Positions 44,829 to 57,076 of a stretch of DNA of 64,000 nt are shown here, piece by piece. Source of the DNA: Phyllostachys edulis (taxonomy: Eukaryota > Streptophyta > Magnoliopsida > Poales > Poaceae); the NCBI GenBank assembly GCA_036346405.1, contig CM070553.1:71079686-71143685 (forward strand), written 5' to 3'. A model generated the notes under the pieces. It did no database searches. It saw nothing but the letters and a program-made list of their open reading frames with translations, and was not told the DNA's origin. Numbering within the stretch: the stretch's first letter is position 1; each line of letters opens with the position of its first letter. Position numbers and translations under genes: made by a program.

Positions 44829-45490
44829 TGTAACATCCCAAATATAGGTTGTGTTTCAAATGTAACCAAACCAGTGTTTGTGTTTCAAATGTAACCAAAT
44901 CTAGATTTGTGTTTCAAATGTAACCTGATATGGGTGTGTGTTTCAAATGTAAGAAAATGAGAAGAAATTAAAACTTTTCTTACATCTTGTAGTCTTTGAA
45001 TTTTTCTATAATTCTTGCAAAGGAATTGTGGAATTCAAAAAAAAACCAAAATCTCCAGTTGACTAAAGTCAAAACCTTTTCAACTTTGTCAAGAATCGGG
45101 TGTTCAACCTATGGAAATATTTTTCCTTGGTTCTAAGGATGCTGTGTGACCCCTCTGAAAAATTTCATAATTTTTAGAAATTATTTGATAATTTTTGGAG
45201 GCAAGTCAAACCAATTTGACCTTAGGTCAAACCCTAGAACAAACCTTGAGGAATTTCTTGAGAAAAATGCAATGCATAAAAAATTTTGGAAATTTTATGT
45301 AAGGTTAATCCTGGAGTGAGGAACCTCCAGTCAAAATTTTAGAATTTTTAGAGTTAGTTTGCTACCTCTAAAAATTCTTTCAAACTCAGCTTTCAAATTC
45401 AAACCCAAACTGGTTTTCACTGTTCCTTGGGCTCGGGCCACTTAACTTGGCCGAACCACCTAGCTTGTGAGGACCTCTTCTCAGGTTAAG
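44829..45490 (+). mobile_element. Family E LTR fragment (5' end only)
   Basis: It starts TGTAACATCCCAAATATAGG and matches the minus-strand solo LTR E through the tandem GTGTTTCAAATGTAA units to about 45490. The rest is missing and C2 sequence follows. The right border is approximate. Confidence 0.7.
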
Positions 45491-46015
45491 TGAGGAGTCC
45501 AGGAGGACCATTTTTTTTTCAGCCAGTACTACCGTGACAAGGGCAGCGGTAGAAACTCACCACAACTGGTACTACCGCACGTAGGAGCGGCAGTACCGCT
45601 GGCTAAGCCGGGCAAGCACTGCCAGAGACTCAGGGTGGTCTAGAATGACCGCCCGGAGTTTCGATAATACCATGTCCGAAGGACCCGCAGCAAATCGAGA
45701 GGAGGTCCGCCAGGACCTCCCAGGAGATCACAAGACCTCCTGGAGGTCTTGGTCCTGTGCACACCGAGCTAGTCCCAGGATACCGTTGCTAGCTCGCACA
45801 GAATCACTCCGGTACAACCACAACCACAAGGTCAAAACAAAGATGAAGCAGAAAAATTAAACTTAGCATTAAACATGACCTTATGGTCCAAGCTTGTTTA
45901 CAGAGGGTTTGCCACTTGGGCTTACAAACCACAACAAAGGAACCTTGGCAGCTGGAAACGCCAAAACGCATAGATGCCCACCAGCAAGCCCACAGGCTGT
46001 CGAGTGGAGGACGTC

Positions 46016-46089
46016 CTAGGCAGCAGGATCATCAAAGAAATCCTCTTCAAAGAGGTCTGAGCTTCCTTGCACTTGGTCATCTTCATACA
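46016..46089 (-). CDS. Candidate LTR small-gene last exon (family C, C2)
   Basis: 74 nt after acceptor ATCAAAGCAG. It reads YEDDQVQGSSD then LFEEDFFDDPAA and TAG at 46016-46018. It is two codons longer than the C1 exon and keeps the same acidic aromatic core. Confidence 0.55.
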
Positions 46090-47002
46090 CTGCTTTGATA
46101 CAGGGCTTAGAGCCATGAGTATTTTGAATGTACTCAGCAAATCACAGGGGAACTCTTATGCATTTAATATTCATGCATTGGCTTACCAATGGGGGAGCTG
46201 TATGGTTAGTTGCATAAAGCAAAGTTTGACAGCAAATAACATAATAGATTGTAAGGCAACAAGTTAAAAACAATATTACATAGATACTTTTGTTTGAAAA
46301 GAAGGGAGTGAGCACCAACTCACGTCCAAACCACTCAGGGGAGGTCTGGTTGCACCCACAGCCAGGACCTCTCCCAAGACCTCTCTAGAGCACCAACTCT
46401 AGAGCTCAAACCCATCCCCTGGACCACATCTCAAGCTAGCCATGACCCCTCTAAAGCCAGCCAAGGTCTCTTCGAGGCAAGGCCACGGCCTCTTGCAGAA
46501 GTGCCCAGGGAACACAAATTTCACAAAAGCTACCCCTTGCACCACTTCTCTAGGAGATGTCCATAACCAAGGACTTGGCTATTCGAATAGATTTTACGCT
46601 CTGCAGAGGTGTACAACTTTACCCACAATCCACGATCTCTCTAGCGGGACGGGTTCCGGAATGTGAGCACCCGGATTTATTAAGCTCATAATACTTAGTC
46701 ATCCAATTGACCCTAGTATTATCAACCACATAAACCCAGTCTCGAGAGATGTATACTCCCAGAATCGATATACATACCTCACAACAAAAGAATGTATCAA
46801 TTCCATACAACACATAGTACATAAGCAACAAACCAGAAGTTAATATTAATGAGGAATAGGTTATTACAAAAGAGGGGCCTTCTGGCCAAATAACAACAAG
46901 TACTACTAAGATAACAATGAAAGCAAAAGTGCCATAAAGATGGCTATAACACAAAGCCAATCAGTGTGCCTTAACCCCTAGGCATCTGACCGGACCACCA
47001 AG

Positions 47003-47067
47003 CTAGTTGTGGAAGAAGCTGCAACACATGGCACAAAAGTGAGGCTCTTGGAGCTCACCTTCTTCCT
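47003..47067 (-). CDS. Candidate LTR small-gene last exon (family A, minus solo LTR)
   Basis: 65 nt after acceptor TTTGTTGCAG, reading EEGELQEPHFCAMCCSFFHN with TAG at 47003-47005. It is the intact form of the exon seen truncated at 5499-5554. After subtracting the nested LTR its intron is about 1190 nt. Confidence 0.5.
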
Positions 47068-47478
47068 CTGCAACAAAAGCCACAAAAATGCCACAACCAC
47101 GGGCAGATGAGTACATAAAGTACTCCATAAGACTTACGTGTGAGATAACAGAACTATAAATAGCTACATGCAAGCTTTATTTAAGTGGATGAGGCTTTGG
47201 ACTCATTTTAGCATAAAGCAAGTTTCATTTGCAATAACATAATAGATTGAAGGCAATTTGGCAAAGCATTTTAATTGTTGAAATAACAACGAGATAATAA
47301 CATAGTAACAACCACAAGATCAACCTGGAAGTGACTAACCCAATAGTCACCACAACAATAGCATGAACTCCCCGTTCATACCAACCATGTCAAGTTTTAA
47401 TTAAAGGTTGTAGTCTAATTCTTACGGGAAATAACCAAGCGTGTCCATAACCTAGGACGAGGCTATTCGAATAGTTTT

Positions 47479-50400
47479 TGTAACATCCCAAATGTATAAT
47501 CAGGGTTATTCAAGTATAATTATATGTGTAGAAATTAAAACTTTTTCTCGCAACTTGAAAACCCTTACAATCTCATGTAATTCTTGTCCAAGAGTTGTGT
47601 AAACCAAGAACACAAAGCTCTTGTTGACCAAAAGTCAAATTCATTTTCCAATTCTCTCAAATCTTGGGCCAAACAATTGGAAAGTATCTTCCTTGGTCCT
47701 AAAACTGAGGTGGGACCCCTCTGAAAAATATCACAAGTTGTAAAACTAGTTTGATAATTTTTGGAGGTAAAATGAATCATTGAACAACCTTAATGAAATT
47801 CCTGAGAAAAATGCATGGCATAATAACCTCTGGAAAATTTATGTAAGGTTAATCATGTTGTCAGCTAGCTCCAGTTAAAATCTTATGAATTTTGGAGTTC
47901 ATTTGCTATCTCAAACAATTTTGCAAAGTCTTAGCTGTTAGAAAATTAAATTTAAAAGCAGACTTTGTTCCTTGGGCCGGCCAGTACTCAAACTGGTCCA
48001 GCCCAACCCCATCGACCTCCTTTCCCACCTTGATGAGGTCGTGGCCGTTGGATCCAATCCAACCGCCACGACCTCCCCTCAACCAAGGCCCCAGGACCTC
48101 CCATTCGAGGTCCTCTCGACCTCGTGGACCTCCTCGGGTCAGCGTGGGCATCGACCTCCCACCTCATCGAGGTCATAGCCACTTTGGATCAAAGATCCAC
48201 GGCCACGACCTCCCCGTGTTAAACCTCAAAGGACCTCCTCGTCTTTGTAAGCCATCGCGTGAGGTCATCCCACCTATGTGAGGTCTTGGCCCTTGGATTC
48301 AAGATCCGTGGCCTGACCTCCCTTCACTTTATTAAACTAAGCAAGTCCACATCCCACCTCGTGAGGTCACAGCCATTGGATCAAAAATTCATGGTCACGA
48401 CCTCCTCTGGCATCACAACAAGGTCCTCCGCTTTGTTGAGGTCTTAACCCTTGGATTAAGATCCAACCGCCCCGACCTCCCATGGTTATCAACCTCAAAA
48501 ACCACCTTCCACCTTGGCGAGGTCATCGTTGTTGGATTTACATCCAACCGCTCGACCTCCTTTGTACTCACTTGAGGTCGTGGCCGTTGGATTTACATCC
48601 AAAGGCCACGACCTCCCTCAAAAATATTACAAGGGTCCTTCGCCTTGATGAGGTCCATGCCCTTGGATTTGCATCCAAAGGCCATGACCTCCCCTCGATC
48701 TCTTATGTTCAAGTGCGGTTAAGTCCCAAGCGGAGGTCCGCACTGTTGGATGGAGATCAACGCTTTGGACCTCTGTCCATTTCCTCACGTCGCGTTTTCA
48801 CGTTAAGGGGATCGGAGGCCACGACCTCCTCGCCCTTGATCGTGTGGTGGGACCTCCTCCCGGCCACTTAAAACTTAACGGTTCAAAATAGGATCCGATG
48901 GTTAGGACCTCTCCCGGGTCTTATCCAACGCCATAAAATCCTCCTGTTCTTCTCCTTCCTCTGGCGGCGGGCAAGCTCGAGCAATGCATTTAATGCAAGT
49001 CCGCCATGGAGTATGTATACTTGACTCTTTCTTGACCGCATTTAATCTTGGTCGACTTTAGCCTCTCGGTCAAGCTCTAGCTTTGCCCCTTATCAACCTT
49101 TATGTCTTGTCCCTGCCTTTGGACCGTGCCATGGGCCAAGCTCACCGTGAGCTTAGCCGGTGGTCTCGACCTCAATTGCCCTTAGGATAAAACCACCCCA
49201 TTGTGCCTTTATCTTCCTTTACAAGCCATTGTTCTTTGCTCACCCATCTGTGCTTGTGAACTTTAAGCCGCAGAGCTCCTTGGCCGCCATTGTTGGACTT
49301 GAAGTTCCTCGGTGGACAAGGGTCACTGGGGTTTCCCACCTTTCTCCTTGCTTCCATTTGTGCCTTCCCTCTGGGATCAAGCCCTAACCTAATTTGTTGG
49401 GCATTTTGTTTTCACAGGTGGTCAAAGTCGGGCTTGAAGCTGGAGCTTTGGCCGTGGAGCCCCTGTCTTCCCCAACTCCGGCCACCACCTCCACGACCTC
49501 CCCAGCACCTTAGGACCATCAGGTAAGCCCCTGTTAGTCCTTTAGATGCTGGCACCCTCATGAATGATCTCGCGGAGCTTTAGTTTGGCATAAGCTTGTT
49601 TGTCGCGCGGAGCTCATTTTTGCTTTTCGGTTTTGCCCGTGCGGGTCACCTCTGTCCTCTCGGCTCGCCGTTCAAAACCGTCATTGCCGTTGAGAGAAGG
49701 TCCGTTGGGTGCGCGTGGCTATTGTGAACCCAACGGTACCATTGGATTTCGCCGGCGAGGTCTACATCGCCGGCGAGAACCAAATATTTGAACACGGATT
49801 TTGTCGGACGCAGCGACCGCGTTGTTGTCGTTTTAGGACAGAGCTTATTGGGGTTAATCGCCATAAATTGCTAAATCTCGCAATCATTGGGTGGGTCTTG
49901 ATGTCCTTAAATCCACCATTTATTGCGCGCTTTAAGTCCTCCGCGCGACCTCCTTGTGTCCCACGCGCATTTATGCCCTGTCCAAACATGTGCGTCGCGC
50001 GAGCTGCAGGATGTCTAGACCTCCTCCAAGGAGATCTGAGCGTCCAAGACCTCCTTGGCGCAATCTTAGCCGTCGAGACCTCCTGGAGGTGCAGCGGCGT
50101 TGAGACCTCCTCAGGGACCTCCTCGAGGTCATCTCACCGTTGAGGACCTCCCTTTAATCTGGTCCGTTCCGACCTCCCTTCCATGTTGTGGTCCGTTAGA
50201 TCTTCCATCTCGGCCATGACCTCCCTTACCTCGCGCATGTGCGTGGTTAGGAGGTCCAGGACCTCTGGACCTCCCATGTGCATGTGTGTTGTTCTCCTGG
50301 GAGGTCTGAGCCGTTGGATCTGAGATCTGTGACTCACGACCTCCCATGTCTTTGTGAATGTTAGGAAAGTCAGTAAATTCTTAAGTATGAACTGAAATGA

Positions 50401-52736
50401 GGTAGACTTTAGAATTTCATATCTTTTTCATTTTAAATCCTTTTGAGGTCATTCAAATTGTGTTAGCTCTATCTTGAACTTGACTTTAATCCAAAAATGG
50501 TTGTAAGTTGAGTTCAGCTCCAGAGCACAGTTTTGCCATAGGTTTTAGTACTCCCTTTTGGATAATACACTCAAAATTTAGGTTTAACTTGTAAAACCCA
50601 TAACTAATGTTCTGTAGGTTATTTTTGAATGAGACCAACTTTGTTAGCTTCCTCTATTAATGAACTCACTGTAAAAATTAGATTTGAGCATATTGCTGTT
50701 ATAGAAATAAGGACTTGTGCATTATAATTTTGTTCAAGTTCTTGTTTTTGAAAAATTATAGAAAGTGCAATATAGCTCCAAATGGGATGAACTCAATTGT
50801 GTTATTCATCTCATGAGGTGCTGGTTTCACAGTAAAAATCTCAGCCTCACCACTTTTCTAGAAATTGTTGCCTCATAATTAAATTAGTGAATAGTGCAGT
50901 TTGGTATTTTCAGGGCTGAGCAGAATTGTTTTGCTCATAACTTTTGCATTAAGAATCCAAATCCATTGGTTCTTGTTGCTAAATTCCTAAAATCACCCTC
51001 TTACTGCTGTAGAAATATCAGAGAATTTGGAGTTCGTTTGCTGTGCTGTCTTGTTGTTTTTTGTCGTTCTTATCGGTTCTTTATCGTTTTTCCGTTAGGT
51101 TTCGACATTTGTGGTGATCCATAAGCGACCCTCCGCAACAAAGTGACCAGCAGCAAGGCAAGCAGTTTGACCATTTCCATCATTGTCCCATTACTTTAAA
51201 GCTTACTACTTTGTTTTACTTCTATGTATGCATGCTACTTTGTGTTAAATGTCGCTAGCTTTCCTATAGTTGCATAATCTGTAGGAATTGTTATCCTCTA
51301 CTACCAATGAGCCTAGGTTATTCGCTGTGGTTTGAGCTCGTTGGATGAGCTCTTATCACTTAGTAGTTGCGTTTAAAACTGCTTAGACATGCTTAGCTAT
51401 CGGTAGTAATGGGCGATCATCGACATAGTCGATGGTCTTGATCACACAAGTATAATTATTCCTCCTATATGTCCAGCACTTGTGCTTTGATTAATTTGTA
51501 AAATCAAAAACTGAAAATAAAATGTCGATTTAGACTTGGGCATATTGGATGGGTGGTGCGGTTCTTGGAATGTGGTGGTATGCCCGGGTCCCTAAGGACC
51601 GAGTACTTGGGTCACTAAGCCAAGCGCTTTTGCGTGCTAACCACACGAGGGGGATATGGGACCTCTCTTGACTAAGTACTTTGGGAGGTGTTAATTATGA
51701 GCTGGTTGGTGGGTATGTTTTAATAAAATCTGTGTGTGTGGTGTTGGGAGGGAGCATTGGCAGACCGGTTAGGCTGTCTAATGTGTCTTGTCCCGTGGGT
51801 TCTTGCTCGTAATTAGCATCGTCCATTGGAAATGTCTCGTAGGACTTAGCCGTGCGGCATACCAAAGGTAGTGTGCCTAAAGGAAAGGCGGTCCGGCGTG
51901 TGGGTACATTGGTACACCCTATGAGGATAAAACTATTGAATAGCCTCGTCCTAGGTTATGGACATGCTTGGTAAGGTCGTTCAAGACTAGTCTCAACCTT
52001 TTAATTAAAACTTGATGGGTTGGTATGAGCAGGAGTTCATGCTATTGTTGTGGTGACTAAGGGTTAGTCACTTCGAGGTTTGTTCTTGTTGTTGTTATTA
52101 TGTTATTATCGCGTTGTATTTCAACAATTAAAAATGCTTTATCAAATTGCCTTCAATCTATTATGTTATTGCAAATGAAACTTGCTTTGTGCTAAAATGT
52201 AAGTCCAAAGCTCCATCCACTTAATTAAAGCTTGCATGTAGCTAAATTATAGTTACTGTTATCTTACGTCGGTCTTGCGAGTACAATAAACAAGTTATTG
52301 TACTCATTTGCTTCTTAACAAATTTGTTGCGAGAGGGCGGAGGTGAGCTCCAAGAGCCTTACTACGTACCACGTGTTCTTTGTTTCTTGACGACTAGCTT
52401 GGCGGTCGGTCGAGATGCCTAGGGGTTAAGGCACACTCGATTGGCTTTGTGTTATAGCCATCTTTATGGCACTTTTGCTTCATTGTGTATTCTTGTAATT
52501 TGTTGCTATTTGGCCTAAGGGCCCTCTTTTGTAGTAGCTATTCCATATTAATATTAACTTCGGTTTGTTGCTTATGTTCTATGTGTTGTATGGAATTGAT
52601 ATATTCTTTTGTTGTGAGGTATGTATACTTGCATTACGGGAGTATCGTCTCTCGAGACTGAGTTTATTCGGTTGATAATACTAGGGTCAATTGGATGACT
52701 AAGTATTATGAGCCTAATAAACATCGGGGTCTCACA
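47479..52736 (+). mobile_element. Solo LTR of family A nested in the minus solo LTR, TSD gtttt
   Basis: 5.26 kb, TGTAACATCCCAAATG to ...GGGTCTCACA, with GTTTT at 47474-47478 and 52737-52741. The site lies at the edge of the CTATTCGAATAG palindrome of the host LTR. The inverted-repeat array is at 48020-48930 and the TATA is weakened to GATAAAA (49186-49192). Exon 2 (51099-51157) has a stop and indels and the last-exon region near 52335-52395 is disrupted. P1 is at 51933-51943 (one C short) and P2 at 52279-52305, with a longer stem. Confidence 0.92.
51099..51157 (+). pseudogene. LTR small-gene exon 2, broken (solo LTR 47479-52736)
   Basis: It begins FDICGDP as in other family A copies, then TAA, and is 59 nt long, so both phase and frame are lost. 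Confidence 0.45.
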
Positions 52737-53522
52737 GTTTTATCCCTGCAGGGGTGTACCAATGTACCCACACGTCAGACCGCCTTTCCTTTAAGCACAC
52801 TACCTTTGGTATGCTGCAAGCGGCTAAGTCCTACGAGACATTTCCAATGGACAGTGCTAATTTTGACCCGCACAACCCACGGGGATAAGGACCCAATGGA
52901 CAGCCTAACCGGTCTGCCACTGCTCCATTCCCACACCACACACACACATTTTATCTTTAAAACACACCAACCGAGCGACCCCAATTAGCACCGCCCAAAG
53001 TACTTAGTCAAGAGAGGTCCCATATCCCCCTCGTGTGGTTAGCACGCATAATTGCTTGGATCAATGGCGCAAGAATTCGGTCCTTGTTGACTCAGGCATA
53101 CCACCACATCCAAAAACCACACCATCCATCCAATATGCCCAAGTCTAAATCAATCTTTTATTTTCAGTTTTTGATTTTACAAATTAATCAAAGCACAAGT
53201 GCTGGACATATAGGAGTAATAACCAGTTTTGAGTGATCAAGACCATCGACTAAGTCGATGATCGCCCATTACTACCGATAACTAAGCATGGCTAAGCAAT
53301 GTTGACGTAAACTACTAAGTGATAAGAGCTCATCCAACGAGCTCAAACCACAGCAAATAACCTAGGCTCATGGGTAGTAGAGGGTAAACAATTCCTACAG
53401 ATTATGCAACTATAGGATTGCTAGCGATATTTTAACACAAAGTAGCATGCATACATAGAAGTAAAACAATATATTAAGCTTTAAAGTAATGGGACAATGA
53501 TGGAAATGATCAAACTGCTTGC

Positions 53523-53585
53523 CTTGCTGTTGCTGGTCAAATTGTTGCTGAGGATCGCTCACGGAATCACCACAAATGTCGAAGC
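53523..53585 (-). CDS. Candidate LTR small-gene exon 2 (family A, minus solo LTR)
   Basis: 63 nt with acceptor TTTTCCGTTAG and donor CAAG|GCAAGC. It reads FDICGDSVSD then the Gln-rich end. It differs from copy A1 by Pro to Ser and keeps the frame. Confidence 0.45.
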
Positions 53586-55399
53586 CTAACGGAAAAGCGA
53601 TAAAGAACCGATAAGAACAACGAAAAACAAAAAAGACTCAACAGAGAAACTTCTCTGAATGCTATGAAAATTTTACAGCAGCAAGACAATGATTTATCAT
53701 GAATTTAGCAACAAGAACCAATTGATTTGGATTCTTAATGCAAAAGATATGATGAAATCAATTCTGCTCAGCCTATTTAATTAGAAATATGTTACTATTC
53801 ATCGCAAAATTTTCTAGAAAAGTGGTGACACTGAAATTTTTACAGCAAAACCAGCACCTCATGAGATGAATAACACAATTGAGTTCACCTCATTTGGATT
53901 TAGAATGAATTAGTTATGATATTTTGAAGTTCATACCTTTTTCTGTTTGCAAATAAAGAGCTCACTGGAATTAAAAAAAACATAAAGACATGGGAGATCA
54001 TAAGCGGCTCAGATCACGCGGGGGAGGTCCTCAACGGTTGAGATCTTCCAAAGGAAGATCTAAACTATCAAGATCTCCCCGAGGAAGATCTACATCGTCA
54101 GGACCTCACAGGGGAGGTCTGGGCGGTCGAGATGTTCAAGGAGGACTTTGATGGTCGAGATCGTCCGAGGGAGGACCTTGACGGTCAAGATCTACCCGGG
54201 GAGCTCATGAACGGCTGAGATGACCTAGGGGAGGTCCTAACGTCACAGACCTCCAGGGAGGTTTGGACGGCCACGATAGCGCAAGGGGGAGGTCTTGGAC
54301 GCTCAAGATCTCCTCGGAGGAGGTCATGGACGTCCCAGACCCAGCGCGCACGCGCTCGAACATGAAATAAATGCGCGCGAGACACAAAGAGGTCCGCGCG
54401 GGAGGTCTTAAATGCGCAACACGGGAGGATTAAAGACATTTAAGACACGCTAATGATTATAATGATTTGAGCAATGATGAACGCATTAACTCGGCAAATC
54501 TTTGTCCTAAAAACGACAACGGCGCTGCCGTTTTTGTCCGACAAAGACCCGAGCTCAAAGATGTGGTCATCGCCGGCGATCTGAACCTCACCGGCGACGC
54601 CAATGGTACCGTTGGGTCCGCAATAACCATCGCACAATGGACCTCCTCTCAACAAGCGGCGGCGGCCTTGAACGCCCGAGCCGAGAGGACAACGAAGGCA
54701 AGCACGGCCAAAATCCGAAATGCAAAATGAAGCTCATGCGACATTCAAGCGTGTGCTCAACAAAAGCTCCGCATGGCGACATACATGCGGGTGCCAAAGA
54801 ACTAAGGGACTAACAGGAGGAGTACCTGGAGGTCCCGAGGTCTTTGGAGGTCGAGGAAGGAAGGACCGGTCTTGGGGAGGAAAGGTGCTCCACGGCCAAA
54901 GCTTGACTCAAGCTCCACTTTGTCCCCCTCTGCAAATGCCCAACAATTCAAGTTAGGACTTGGTCCCAGAGGGTAGGGCACAAATGGAAGCAAGGAGAAA
55001 AGGAGGAAAACTCGGGGACCCTTGTCCACCGAGGAGCTTCAAGCTCCAGCAATGGCGGCCAAGGAGAGCTTCGGTGGTTTAGAGCTCACAAGCACAGGGG
55101 TGCAAGTAAGGGGATAATGGTGTGCAAAGGAAGCCAAAGAAACAGTGGGGGAGGTTTTATACTTAGGGTACAGGAGGTCATAGACCCCAGGTTGAGCTCA
55201 TGGTGAGCTTGGCCCATGGCACGGTCTAGGGTTTGGACATGATGTAAAGTTGATGAGGGACACCTTGTGCGGTGGAGGCGGAAAGCGGCGGCAGTGTCTG
55301 CGGTCAGCAAGGAGTTGTTTCAAGTACACAGTGGACAGCCTTCGCATTAAATCACTTGCTCAGGGCCACGCATGCGTGACCAAGGAAGGAGAAGAACAG

Positions 55400-56200
55400 G
55401 GGAGGTCATGTTGACCGTTGGATAAGCCCACGGGGAGGTCCTGGCCCTCCGATGTCATTTTTGAACCGTTACGCCTAAATGACTGGGAGGAGGTCCCAGC
55501 CACACGATCAAGGATGGGGGGTCATGGCCTCACGATTTCCTTAATGCGTGTGCACATGGGAAAATGAGATAGGAGGTCCAAAGCGTTGGATCTCCATCCA
55601 GCAATCTTGGACCTCTGTGAGGTCTTAACCGCACATGAACTTAAGAACATGAGGGGAGGTCATGGCCTTTGGATTTAAATCCAAGGGCTCGACCTCACGT
55701 CTTGTGAGGAGTTCGGATGCGCCGCGAGGAAAGGAGGAGGTCGTGACCGTAGATCTTAATCTAACGATTGCACAACACGAGATGGGGGAGGTTGTGAGCG
55801 CTTAAAAACGCAGGGAGGTTGTGGGCTGTTGGATGTAAATCCAATGGCACACAACAATTAAAGCGGGGAGGTCCTGAGCTGCGGTGATTTGCAGCGGAGG
55901 TCGTGGCCTTTGGATCTGAATCCAACGGCTCGACCTCAACCGCGTCAAAAAGGAGGTCGATAGTTAGGTTGAGAGGAGGAGGTCGCGACCATGGAGTTTT
56001 GATCCAATGGCTGTGACCTCATGTAGGTGGGATGTGGACTTTGAGGTTTGATGACAAGGGGAGGTCAGAGCCGTGGGATTTGATCCAGCGGCCAAGACCT
56101 AATGAGGTGGGGAGGTCTGGCGGTGTTAACATGGAGGGAGGTCGTGGCGGTTGGATGTTAATCCAGCAGTGCGACTTGACCAAATGGAGAGGAGGTCTGC
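55400..56200 (-). repeat. GAGGTC...GACCTC inverted-repeat array (minus family A solo LTR)
   Basis: Same hairpin units as at 1436-2060, for example GGAGGTCATGGCCTTTGGAT with ATCCAAGGGCTCGACCTC at 55664-55697. Confidence 0.65.
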
Positions 56201-57076
56201 TGAAGTCTTGATGGTTGGGCTGGACCCGCTTTGCAAAGTGGCTAGCCAAGGAGCGATGTAAGCTTTTAAGTTTAGTTTTCAACTGCTGAGACTTAGCAGA
56301 ATTGTTTGGGATAGCAATCCAACTCCAAAATTCATGAAATTTTAACAGGAGCTTGTTGACAATGAGATTAACCTTACCTAAAATTTTCAGAGGTTATTAT
56401 GCAATGCATTTTTCTCAGGAAATTCATTAAGGCTGTTCAAGGATTTGTTTTACCTCCACAATTTATCAAACAAGTTTTATAACTCATGATGTTTTCAGAG
56501 GGTCCCACATCAACTTTAGGACCAAGGAAAAATATTTCCAAATGTTTGGCACAAGATTTAGACAATTGGAAAATGAGTTTGACTTTTGGTCAACAAGAGC
56601 TTTGCGTTTTTGGATTACACAACTCTTGGACAAGAATTACATGAGTGTTTAGGGGTTTTCAAGGTGTGAGAAAAAGTTTTAATTTCTACACGTTAATTAT
56701 ATTTGAACAAACCCTGTTTATACATTTGGGATGTTACACGGAAAGACCCTTGTTCACTTTTGATGGTGAGCAGTCTAGAGAGCGTGACAAGGCCTTTACA
56801 AAGCTTTGATTTGGCTAGGAGCTGCCCGCTAAGGTTTCGCTTCCGGATGGGTTGCAAGGCCACTGGATTCGTGCCCCCTCGTGTGCCGTTGCAATAAAAC
56901 TTGCTCAACCACAACAGCATCAAGCCATCTCATTGCTAGTTATTCGGCCCAGACTATCGCCATAAAATGGCCTTGTGGTTGCATGGATTGCCCGGATCCA
57001 CAGACACAAAGTTAAGTCCTTAGTTGTGCTCGAGCAATACTTCCACATCCCATGTGCAAAGCACCCACTTCTCACT

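Larger units (their letters stand above)
46662..56738 (-). mobile_element. Minus-strand solo LTR of family A, TSD cggaa, split by a plus solo LTR
   Basis: Pieces 46662-47478 and 52742-56738 form one LTR of about 4.8 kb, with CGGAA duplications at 46657-46661 and 56739-56743. On the minus strand it starts TGTAACATCCCAAATG at 56738 and ends GGGTGCTCACA at 46662. It has the best preserved family A small-gene exons (53523-53585 and 47003-47067), P2 at 47109-47125 and P1 at 47463-47474. TATAAAA on the minus strand is at 55155-55161 and the inverted-repeat array is at 55400-56200. Confidence 0.9.

Noticed and set aside
45500..45620. Separate small inverted-repeat transposon with GGTACTACCGC motifs
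   Set aside because: No clear ends or target duplication; similar motifs at 63440-63520 suggest it is part of the family C LTR.
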